Source: an uncultured Alphaproteobacteria bacterium (lineage in GTDB: Bacteria > Pseudomonadota > Alphaproteobacteria > HIMB59). From it: a DNA stretch of 40,883 bases. Made by a program: the position numbers and the translations under genes. This document shows, piece after piece, positions 7,806 through 15,398 of this stretch (its first letter is position 1; each line of letters opens with the position of its first letter). The stretch lies in NCBI GenBank assembly GCA_902542505.1, contig CACBUI010000002.1, forward strand, positions 1-40,883, written 5' to 3'. Below the pieces are notes generated by a model. That model did not search any database and was not told the DNA's origin. It saw only the letters and a list, made by a program, of their open reading frames with translations.

Positions 7806-9860
7806 TCATAATGCATAAACGGAAAGTATTACAGTTGCCACAGCCATTCCTATTAATATAAGTGGCCAACCATATCCGCCTCCCATTCTATCAATATAGT
7901 TTCCTTGTTCCTCAACATCGTCAGGTGCCAAATATTCATCACCATTTAGTATAGGTTTTTTTGGCAAAGTCGATAAGTCCATCTTATTAGCTAAAAACCA
8001 AATTAGAAATATACCTGCTACCCACCAAATTATTTGGTAAGCCCATAGTGAAGGGACTCCCATCACCCAATTATCATAACTTTGATCCGCGCTACCAAAT
8101 ATTAAGTTTCCAAAAATTAAACCTGGACCAATAGAAAAGAATGCCCAAATTAAAAAAAAGACATAGGCGAGAGATTTTATTTTTTTTCTTGATGGGTGAA
8201 TACCCATATGTTCATTTAAAAAATTGTGGAATGATGCTCGATGTTCTTTATCTGTATCGTTACTTGCAAATATAGAGGATAAAAAACATACAATCACATT
8301 AAAGAATAAACCCCATAAACCAGAGTAGATTGTTAGTGGCCATCGCCCCCAAGGAAGAGAATTTCCTGTTAGCTTATGACCAAAAGTTTCAGCTAAAGTT
8401 ACAAAACCTAATCCGGTGATGAGTCCTAGAATTGCCCCACCTCTTGTGATCCATTTAAACCAAAGCATTCCAAGTAAAACAGGAAATAATTGGAAACCAA
8501 AAGCGATTGCTAATCCACCAAGTAATATTAGAGAAGTTTCAAAAAAAGTTGCAAGATACAATGCCGCTAGGCTTAATAACAACATCGCTAACCTAGCAAC
8601 TAATAACTCCCTTTTCCATGTAGGGTTACTATCGATATATGGTCTATAGAGATCTCTTGCCACCATGCTGCCTGAAGTCATTAAAAAAGCAGATAATGTA
8701 GATTGCAGCGCAGCAATTATGGATATTGCTAAAAATCCAACAATAATTGGTGAGAGATTACTAAAGCTTTCAACAAACACATAAATTAAAGATGATATAT
8801 TTTGTAGACTTAACTCAGGGAATATTTGGTTAATGGCAAAACCATTTGAATTAACAATACTATTAGCTCCAAGAAGATGTGCTCCAACACCTAATAAAGG
8901 GGCGAATATAAATAAAAATATTCCAACAACAGCACCTGAACCCCAAACTTGGTAAAAATAAAATGACCTCGGTGATTTTACTGAATAGCTCCACATCGAA
9001 AATGTAGGAGAAAGCACAATACCCATATAAGAGAGAGTAAAGGATAAAATCATAACTGCTGTCCAAGGGCCTCCTAACGGGTTATTTTTTCCAATACCTG
9101 CAACCCACTGAATTACACCAGGAACGTTGAAATATCCTGAAATATCACCGCCTCCGTAACCTCCAGTAGTTCCCCAAGCTCCAAACGACATAAAACTGTT
9201 CGCCATAGATAGGTCTTCAAAAAAACTTAAACCTCCTAAGTAATTAAATACACCAACACCAAGTGCTAAGAAAAAAACAAAAAATAACCATGATTGAACA
9301 ACGCTTACACTCACCATGGGTTTAAATCCACCAGATACTATATAAAATAAGACAACAGCAGTTAGTGCCCACATTGCAGAGTCTCTGGTTATTTCACCTC
9401 CGCTAATAAACTCTACAACATTACCTGTTGATCCAATAATTATACCAAGAAATGGAACAGCAAAAAATAATCCGATTATTAGTACTACAATTCTAAGAGT
9501 ATTACTTTGATAATATTTATAATACATCTCTCCTGGAGTGATAAAATTAAATTTTCTACTTAACATCCACTGCCTTTTAAAAAATAATATACTTCCAAGA
9601 GGAATTGTTATTACAATTGCAGCAGTAGCTAGAAAAGAGTATCCATCTGCATAAATTAATGATGGAAAAGAAATGATAGTTATGCCTGCAAATGTAGTTA
9701 CTGTTGCAGAGAAAAAGAATACCCAAGGAGATACACTTCTATCTGCTAAATAGTAAGCCTCAGGGGTTTTATTTTTTCTAAGAGTTCTAGCTCCCCAAAA
9801 AAGACAAAAGCTTATATAAAGGACAAGAAAGAAAAAAAACCAATAAAGATTAGCGACCAT
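7806..9860 (-). CDS. Sodium:solute symporter (SSS family)
   Basis: 684 residues, longer than the usual 500-600. It has about 14 membrane helices, the first near residues 5-22, then the family signature stretch AYYLADRSVSPWVFFFSATVTTFAG, which begins the conserved helices around the Na+ site. The core carries GFLAISIIAALQSTLSAFLMTSGSMVARD, in which the Ser/Thr-rich loop and polar residues correspond to the Na2 region. The extra length is C-terminal: a hydrophilic loop (about 540-570), two to three more helices and a charged segment before a final helix. SSS carriers import organic solutes with Na+. The alpha/beta hydrolase gene ends 14 bases upstream of its start. Substrate unknown; the neighbouring amidohydrolase suggests a small amide or ester (inference). 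Confidence 0.9.
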   Translation of the reverse strand: MVANLYWFFFFLVLYISFCLFWGARTLRKNKTPEAYYLADRSVSPWVFFFSATVTTFAGITIISFPSLIYADGYSFLATAAIVITIPLGSILFFKRQWMLSRKFNFITPGEMYYKYYQSNTLRIVVLIIGLFFAVPFLGIIIGSTGNVVEFISGGEITRDSAMWALTAVVLFYIVSGGFKPMVSVSVVQSWLFFVFFLALGVGVFNYLGGLSFFEDLSMANSFMSFGAWGTTGGYGGGDISGYFNVPGVIQWVAGIGKNNPLGGPWTAVMILSFTLSYMGIVLSPTFSMWSYSVKSPRSFYFYQVWGSGAVVGIFLFIFAPLLGVGAHLLGANSIVNSNGFAINQIFPELSLQNISSLIYVFVESFSNLSPIIVGFLAISIIAALQSTLSAFLMTSGSMVARDLYRPYIDSNPTWKRELLVARLAMLLLSLAALYLATFFETSLILLGGLAIAFGFQLFPVLLGMLWFKWITRGGAILGLITGLGFVTLAETFGHKLTGNSLPWGRWPLTIYSGLWGLFFNVIVCFLSSIFASNDTDKEHRASFHNFLNEHMGIHPSRKKIKSLAYVFFLIWAFFSIGPGLIFGNLIFGSADQSYDNWVMGVPSLWAYQIIWWVAGIFLIWFLANKMDLSTLPKKPILNGDEYLAPDDVEEQGNYIDRMGGGYGWPLILIGMAVATVILSVYAL

Positions 9861-9874
9861 AACTCAAACTTGAA

Positions 9875-10738
9875 TTAAGAGTTGTAATCAGTCTTTTCCT
9901 TAATAATTCTGAGTGCCTCTAATAAATATACTCTAAAGACTTCATGGTTTTCACTCATCGGGAAATGACCAATATCTCTCATTTCAATATAAACTCCTCC
10001 TTTTATTTGTCTGGCAGTATCTTCTGTTGCTTCGGGAGGGGTTAGGTAGTCATAAGTACCAGTCAGCATGATAACAGGGCACTTGTGACCATCGATATTT
10101 TGTAGCTCATCTCTTAAATCATGATCAACTGAATAAAAATGAAGGTCTCCTTTAAAAGCCTCTGATCCTTGAGTGTAATAATGCCAAGTTAACCATCTAT
10201 CCATATCTGGAGATTGTGGGGCCATTAAATCCCAAACACCACTACCACACACTTGAGCAGCATTGGCATGAGGATGCCTCCACCAATCAATATAAAAGCC
10301 AGGGGAATAATGCGCAGCCTCGACAGGGATCACAGCTTTAAATTTATTAGGATACTTCAGAGCTAATTGAAGAGCCACGTTTCCTCCAAAAGAAGAACCC
10401 ATAAATATAGGGTTTTCAAGGTCTAAGGCCTTACAAAGTTCTACAATAAAATTACAGTAATGCTCTGCTGTTAATTTGTATTCCTCTTTCCACCATTCTG
10501 TATTATGAGGTGGATCTGATTTACCATGTCTTGGAAGGTCGTAAGCGATAACTTGATAATTTTGAGTAATTTCTTCATCTTCCAGTAATCCTCTCCACTG
10601 ATGATTGTGGCATCCAGCAGTATGCTGACATACTAATGGAGTGCCTTTTCCATTTGAAAGATAAAAGACTTTATACTGTTGACCATCTACCTCGATGGTA
10701 ACGTACCTACCTATTGGGTCATGATGTTTTACTGCCAT
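9875..10738 (-). CDS. Alpha/beta-fold hydrolase
   Basis: A 287-residue soluble hydrolase. The nucleophile elbow is MGSSFGGNVALQLAL (G-x-S-x-G with Ser), the oxyanion segment is CQHTAGCHNHQW, the charge-relay Asp is probably in LTGTYDYLTPPEA and the His in DIGHFPMSENHE. A cap region lies between about residues 135 and 205 and is rich in Trp and His. The strand-turn IAYDLPRHGKSDPP is typical of the family. A GGAAA-type ribosome site precedes the ATG. The enzyme could hydrolyse an ester, amide or lactone. Its place between the SCP2-like protein and the symporter suggests that it acts on the imported compound, which is inference. Confidence 0.87.
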   Translation of the reverse strand: MAVKHHDPIGRYVTIEVDGQQYKVFYLSNGKGTPLVCQHTAGCHNHQWRGLLEDEEITQNYQVIAYDLPRHGKSDPPHNTEWWKEEYKLTAEHYCNFIVELCKALDLENPIFMGSSFGGNVALQLALKYPNKFKAVIPVEAAHYSPGFYIDWWRHPHANAAQVCGSGVWDLMAPQSPDMDRWLTWHYYTQGSEAFKGDLHFYSVDHDLRDELQNIDGHKCPVIMLTGTYDYLTPPEATEDTARQIKGGVYIEMRDIGHFPMSENHEVFRVYLLEALRIIKEKTDYNS

Positions 10739-10763
10739 AAATTTTTCCTTTCAATTCTCTTGA

Positions 10764-11153
10764 TCATACTGGGACTCCTGATTGTCTTAGCAATTCAAAT
10801 TGAACAGTAAAGTTTCTAAGATTTTGCATTAAGACTAAATGATTACCCTCGATTTTAAGGTCTTCTCTAAATGAGGCTGCATAGATACCATGAAACATAG
10901 GTTTTGGAACAGGCTTTGCAAACTCTCTCCATGTTTGCTCTGATGCCCTTAATGCAAAGTCATATGGATCTAAACCTCCAGGGTTGGTATTAATATTTTT
11001 TACCTTTCCATCATGCATTTCGATAATTACTTTCACACTACCCATGTCGAAAAGAAATGAACAAGTATAATATTTAGCCATCGCTTTTATGGTTTCATCT
11101 TTTTCAGTAAGCTCTTTATATTTTTTTGCCCAGGATTTTACATCTATACTCAT
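10764..11153 (-). CDS. Small SCP2 (sterol carrier)-like protein
   Basis: A 129-residue soluble protein. The segment FLFDMGSVKVIIEMHDGKVKNI followed by a helix containing FALRASEQTWREFAKPVP, and the later HLVLMQNLRNFTVQFELLR, resemble the strand-strand-helix order of SCP2-type lipid-binding domains, where a substituted carboxylate-like ligand sits in a hydrophobic tunnel. The match is by eye and moderate. It might bind a hydrophobic or small organic ligand for the adjacent hydrolase or flotillin. It lies 9 bases after the flotillin gene and 25 before the hydrolase gene, so it is co-transcribed. Confidence 0.6.
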   Translation of the reverse strand: MSIDVKSWAKKYKELTEKDETIKAMAKYYTCSFLFDMGSVKVIIEMHDGKVKNINTNPGGLDPYDFALRASEQTWREFAKPVPKPMFHGIYAASFREDLKIEGNHLVLMQNLRNFTVQFELLRQSGVPV

Positions 11154-11162
11154 GTTTTATAC

Positions 11163-13151
11163 CTATTTCTTTTTCCTGGGTGTCTTTGTGGCTTGTTCAT
11201 CAAATCTCATATGCTTGTCCTTCTTAGGATCATCGTAGTCACCTAAAATATTCCTGATATTACTTGCCTCACCGGGCGACATACCAATTTCTTTTAAAAG
11301 ACTATCTAAGAACGGCTGTTGTGCTCTATATCGAAGAGCAGAATTCACAACGTTATCAGCTAAAGATCCTTTTTTGGAATATCCACCTGAGGACGCAGAG
11401 GGGTTATCAGCGTTGCCGCTTCCTTCAGCACCTCCTCCCTGACTAAATCCAGGTAATCCATTTACATCGACAACTTTAATTGAGTCAATGTTTTGCATTG
11501 GTCTAACCCATTCTCTAATAATACCCTCAATTTTTTCAGCGAGTTTTTGTCTGAGTGCACTTCTTCTACTTGCATCACTTCTAGCATTTTCCGCTTCATT
11601 AAGGGCTTTTTTGCCAGCTGCTTCAATTTCATATCTAATTTTTGCAGCCATCGATGCTAACTTTTCTCTCTCAGCATTTTTACTAGCGTCTATTACTCCA
11701 AGTGCTTTTGTCTTCTCAGCTTGTTCAACATCTCTAATGGTGTTTACTTTTTCCTCAGCTTCTACTGCCTTAGCGCGAGCATTTTCTTCTTCCATTTTAG
11801 TTTTTAAGACTGACTTAGATTTTTCTAGAACTTCCATTTGTTTTTGCTTTTCTTCAATTTCTATTCTTTTTGCCTTTTCAATATCTAAGACTCTTGTCTC
11901 TTGCTCAGCAGCAATTTTGAACGCATCAACATTTTTCTGTTGAGCAGTTTTTGCATTTTTAATTTGCTCCTCAGCCATAATATAAGCCTCTTCAGACTCA
12001 TACCTTTTTCTAGCTTCTTCTTTTGCTGTTTGAGCTTTTTCCTCAGCAAGTTTGATATCAACTGATCTTTGTTTTTCTAAACGACTGAATTCAACATCTC
12101 TTTCTAATTCAAGAATAGTTTTTTCTGTCTCAATATCTTTTTGTTTAATCTCGATAGAAGTTTGTTGTTTAAACTCATTTTGTTCTTTTCTTCTTTTCTC
12201 AATTTCTTGGATAAGTTTAGTTTCTTGTAAACTTTTTTCCATCTCAACAAAGTCTTTCTTGCTAATCTTTGCAATCTCAATATCTTTTTCTGAAGAGATT
12301 TCAGCCAGCTCAGACTCTTTGTCTTTCTCAGCTTTTGTTTTTACTGTCTCAGTATTTTCAATAGCTCTTTGTTGTTCGATTTCACGTTTTTGTTGATACT
12401 TTGAAAATTCTTCCTCTTTTTCGATTTCAAGAGTTTGCTTGATAGACTGTAGGTTTTTATTTCGAATACTTACCTCTGTATCTTTCTCAATATCATTTCT
12501 TTTCTTTTTACGTGACTGAGTAAATTCTGTTATTTGAGTTAAACCCTCAGCATCAAATGTATTTGAAGGGTCGAATACACCCACGGGTGCTTGGTTAAGA
12601 GATGTCAATGAAACAGTCTCTAACTCCAAACCAGTGTGCTTAATGGCTTCTTCAACATGGGCTGCAACATTTTTAATGTACTCAGATCTATTCTCTTGAA
12701 TTTCATCAAGGCTCATTTTTGCGGCTACAACACCTAGTCCATCAACAAATCGACCTTGAACAAGCTCCTTTAAATGATCAGGCTCTAATGTTCTATTTCC
12801 CAATGTTTGCGCGGCTATTGAGACTGCTTCAGTTGTAGGAGCTACTCTTACATAGAATTCAGCCGTTACTTCTGCCCTCATTCTATTTTTTGTAATAAAA
12901 GATTTACTGCCGTTTCGTTGAACCTCTATACAAAGAGTTTTCATACCCACTGAGGTAATGTTATGAATAATAGGTAAAACGAAGGCACCTCCGCTGATCA
13001 CAACTTGTTCACCACCCATACCAGTTCTAACAAACGCTATTTCCTTTGAGGAACGCCTGTACAGCCAATGTAGCAAGTAAACTATAATTGCTATTGCTAA
13101 CGCTATTAAGATTATTATTGCAATAATATCTGCACCACTAGTAATGTTCAT
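11163..13151 (-). CDS. Flotillin / SPFH-domain membrane protein (YqiK-like)
   Basis: 662 residues. One N-terminal membrane helix (about 9-30, Ile/Ala-rich) is followed by RRSSKEIAFVRTGMGGEQVV, the start of the SPFH domain (about 35-190), which resembles E. coli YqiK. Residues about 205-520 form a long Glu/Lys/Ala coiled coil typical of flotillins. A Gly/Ser-rich linker (about 570-595) and a basic C-terminal tail (KTPRKKK) follow. Such proteins form cage-like scaffolds around membrane protein clusters. It is the gene after the rhodopsin (27-base gap) and has a perfect ribosome-binding site, so it may be strongly made. Antisense open frames over the coiled coil come from its biased codon composition and are not genes. 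Confidence 0.9.
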   Translation of the reverse strand: MNITSGADIIAIIILIALAIAIIVYLLHWLYRRSSKEIAFVRTGMGGEQVVISGGAFVLPIIHNITSVGMKTLCIEVQRNGSKSFITKNRMRAEVTAEFYVRVAPTTEAVSIAAQTLGNRTLEPDHLKELVQGRFVDGLGVVAAKMSLDEIQENRSEYIKNVAAHVEEAIKHTGLELETVSLTSLNQAPVGVFDPSNTFDAEGLTQITEFTQSRKKKRNDIEKDTEVSIRNKNLQSIKQTLEIEKEEEFSKYQQKREIEQQRAIENTETVKTKAEKDKESELAEISSEKDIEIAKISKKDFVEMEKSLQETKLIQEIEKRRKEQNEFKQQTSIEIKQKDIETEKTILELERDVEFSRLEKQRSVDIKLAEEKAQTAKEEARKRYESEEAYIMAEEQIKNAKTAQQKNVDAFKIAAEQETRVLDIEKAKRIEIEEKQKQMEVLEKSKSVLKTKMEEENARAKAVEAEEKVNTIRDVEQAEKTKALGVIDASKNAEREKLASMAAKIRYEIEAAGKKALNEAENARSDASRRSALRQKLAEKIEGIIREWVRPMQNIDSIKVVDVNGLPGFSQGGGAEGSGNADNPSASSGGYSKKGSLADNVVNSALRYRAQQPFLDSLLKEIGMSPGEASNIRNILGDYDDPKKDKHMRFDEQATKTPRKKK

Positions 13152-13160
13152 ACCTATTTA

Positions 13161-13169
13161 TCACCTCCT
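13161..13169 (-). promoter_or_regulatory. Consensus ribosome-binding site for the flotillin gene
   Basis: The minus strand reads AGGAGGTGA, nine bases fully complementary to the 16S 3' end, nine bases before the flotillin ATG at 13151. This fixes the start and stands out in a window where most genes have weak or absent sites. Confidence 0.8.
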
Positions 13170-13178
13170 AAGTTGATG

Positions 13179-13880
13179 TTATTGTCCATTAACTCTCATG
13201 TCTTGTATTGCTGCTTTGTAAATTATTAAACCAAAAACTATTTTATTTAAAAAGTCTGCTAAATTATAAATCACATTAACACTGTTGGGATCAATACCCC
13301 CACCCAAATGCTCTATGAAATATCCCATTGGATATATAGCCCATCCAATTGTTATAATAAGTCTGTTCGAGAAGAAAACCATTTGTACATTTTCGTTTCC
13401 GCATCTAGCATTTGCTCTTCCAGCCTCTCCAACATATAGCTCACCAAGGATGTACAACCATCCAGCCAACCAAACAATGAAACCTAATGTCTTGCTCATA
13501 TAACCCGCTGCACCTAAGAAACCTGCTACAACAAAAACTAAAGTTCCAACCAATAATCTCCAGAACATGCCTTGTTTAACTTTGACAACTGACATAAGCA
13601 TTGCATAAAAAATAAGTACAAGCATTGGAAAGTTAAGAAACCAATCTATATATCTTAATAAAGTTGGGGCGGTGCCGCTGACTACCCAGAGATTTTTTAC
13701 GAAGAAATAATGTATAGAGGACATCAAACATACAACAGCTATCATTGTCATCGGTGTATGAAATCTCGAGCTTACTTTGCTGCGCTCAAAAAAGAAAAAT
13801 AAAGTGGCACCAATCATGCCAACAGAAATTAACCAGAAAGACCCCCCTACAATGTCGTAAGGGAGAAGCATTTTATTCAT
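13179..13880 (-). CDS. Type-1 (proteorhodopsin-like) microbial rhodopsin with D-N-I helix-C motif
   Basis: 233 residues, seven membrane helices. Retinal Lys213 lies in helix G (YNLADFLNKIVFG), with Asp209 as the second counterion. Helix C reads RYIDWFLNFPMLVLIFY: Arg76 and Asp79 correspond to Arg94 and Asp97 of proteorhodopsin, and His57 to His75. Thr101 is replaced by Asn83 and the cytoplasmic proton donor Glu108 by Ile90. The residue matching position 105 is Leu87, as in green-absorbing forms. There is no signal peptide. The Schiff-base pocket is intact, so it should bind retinal, but the canonical D-T-E pump motif is broken. It could be a slow pump, a sensor or carry another activity. It heads the minus-strand gene train. 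Confidence 0.93.
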   Translation of the reverse strand: MNKMLLPYDIVGGSFWLISVGMIGATLFFFFERSKVSSRFHTPMTMIAVVCLMSSIHYFFVKNLWVVSGTAPTLLRYIDWFLNFPMLVLIFYAMLMSVVKVKQGMFWRLLVGTLVFVVAGFLGAAGYMSKTLGFIVWLAGWLYILGELYVGEAGRANARCGNENVQMVFFSNRLIITIGWAIYPMGYFIEHLGGGIDPNSVNVIYNLADFLNKIVFGLIIYKAAIQDMRVNGQ

Positions 13881-13938
13881 TAAAACTTATTCCTCTTAAG
13901 TACATATTACCCGTCCTCTTTAATTAATAATAATTTTT

Positions 13939-13955
13939 GTTTCATATTTTGAAAT
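13939..13955. promoter_or_regulatory. Inverted repeat upstream of the rhodopsin gene
   Basis: The + strand reads TTTCA, five bases, TGAAA at 13940-13954 in the 123-base gap between the permease stop and the rhodopsin ATG. It resembles the dyad before the amidohydrolase genes (13 of 16 positions alike from GTTTCAT onward). The gap must hold the promoter of the rhodopsin train, but I could not fix the -35 and -10 boxes. Weak evidence. Confidence 0.25.
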
Positions 13956-14003
13956 AAATATTCATTGTAAAAGCGACAAAATCTGTTGATTAAACTCATT
14001 ATT

Positions 14004-15395
14004 TTATATTTGCTCCCTTATATGGGGTGCTCTTGAATAAAGAGCAACAAGAGGCAGAATAAGAAGACCAAATATAAATTGTTGCCCCTCAAAACTTAAA
14101 CCTAGTCCAGCCAAAAATGTACTAATGACTTGAAGTGCAAGAACACCGATTACTGTAAATCCGTATCCTCCATATCCACCTAATAAGGAAGTTCCTCCTA
14201 CAGCCACAGCTGCCACTGTTAAAAATAAATATTGATCACCTACACCAATGAACCCTCCACCACTCCAACCCAGTAACATTGCTCCAGTTGCTGCAGAGGT
14301 AAACCCACTAATGACATAAACTCCTACCCAATATGCTCTCTCAGAAATTGACAATCTATCAGCAGATAGTCTTTTTCCACCAACAGCATATAAATTCCTT
14401 CCCCACTTAGTGTGTCTAAGTCCAACAATTAATAAAATTGAAATCAATATCCAAATTAAAATAACCGGAGGTATTGGAAGACCAAAAAATTTTCCATTTA
14501 ATGACGCTAAATTCTTTAACCAGTCTGGAACTACACCAAACACAGTTCCACCTGTAACTGTAGGTAGTGACACCAATATCTGTACTCCGCCTACTACCAT
14601 AAACCCAACTCCAAGCGTGACTATTAGTGATTGTCCTTGGAGATTAAAACTTATCAAACCATTGAAAAGCCCGACAATCGTACCAAAAGCAAGAATAACT
14701 ATAAACGCAAGCCAAGGAGGGACTCCAAGTGAAATAAGTGACATTAATCCTAAATTAGTCGCTCCAATTAAAAATGGTATTGATAAATCGAGGCCGCCTA
14801 ACATCACAACTAATGTCTGACCAATAGTTGCAATTCCTAAGAAAGAAGCAAAAACTAACATAGATTTAATATTCTGCAGTGATAAGAAGCCATCAATAGA
14901 AACTGATCCAATTATAAAAAGACCAACTAGTACGGCGACTCCTATTATCACGCTCTTATTAATATTTAAAAATTTGTATGCAAGAAATGCTAAGATTAAG
15001 AAACCTAATAGTATGATTGCTGATACGACTGTTCTACCTGAGAAGAACCCGGGTACCAAAAAACATAGTAATATAAAAAGGCCTAAAAGAAGTAAAAATC
15101 CCGTAACAGCTATCCAGTTCTTTGCAATAAGGTCCCAAAAAAGGCTTCTTTTACTTGTAGTTTCAGTAGTTTCAGGAGGTTGAGATCCATCCTCCTTTAC
15201 TAAAGATCGATAAGACCATCTAACTAAGAAAAAATGCCATCCCCAAAGAATAATGGCAACAACAGCAACAGAGTAAAATGCAACCTGTATCCAATCAGTT
15301 CTATCTACATAACCAAGAACTGCGGTACCTATCCCAGCAGCAACAGCAAAAAGAATTCCAAGTCCTTTTAAAAAATTATGAGTTCTTTTCTCCAT
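14004..15395 (-). CDS. RbsC-type ABC transporter permease, second subunit
   Basis: 463 residues. The C-terminal 340 or so match ribose/xylose-type permeases: LVVMLGGLDLSIPFLIGATNLG carries the conserved DLS motif, GLFNGLISFNLQGQSLIVTLG the coupling region, and LYAVGGKRLSADRLSIS the cytoplasmic EAA-like loop. Residues 1-115 are an added N-terminal part with two helices and a charged loop. It lies 3 bases after the larger permease gene, so the two probably form a heterodimer. It works with the binding protein and double ATPase encoded on the divergent + arm. Substrate is unknown; sugar-type importers of this class also carry nucleosides and other small cyclic compounds. Confidence 0.88.
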   Translation of the reverse strand: MEKRTHNFLKGLGILFAVAAGIGTAVLGYVDRTDWIQVAFYSVAVVAIILWGWHFFLVRWSYRSLVKEDGSQPPETTETTSKRSLFWDLIAKNWIAVTGFLLLLGLFILLCFLVPGFFSGRTVVSAIILLGFLILAFLAYKFLNINKSVIIGVAVLVGLFIIGSVSIDGFLSLQNIKSMLVFASFLGIATIGQTLVVMLGGLDLSIPFLIGATNLGLMSLISLGVPPWLAFIVILAFGTIVGLFNGLISFNLQGQSLIVTLGVGFMVVGGVQILVSLPTVTGGTVFGVVPDWLKNLASLNGKFFGLPIPPVILIWILISILLIVGLRHTKWGRNLYAVGGKRLSADRLSISERAYWVGVYVISGFTSAATGAMLLGWSGGGFIGVGDQYLFLTVAAVAVGGTSLLGGYGGYGFTVIGVLALQVISTFLAGLGLSFEGQQFIFGLLILPLVALYSRAPHIREQI

Positions 15396-15398
15396 TTA

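Noticed and set aside
11488..12396. Two open frames on the + strand over the flotillin coiled coil (11488-11943 and 12052-12396)
   Set aside because: They are Ser/Phe/Leu-rich mirror frames of a Glu/Lys/Ala coiled coil with no ribosome site and no family features; the minus-strand flotillin explains the DNA.
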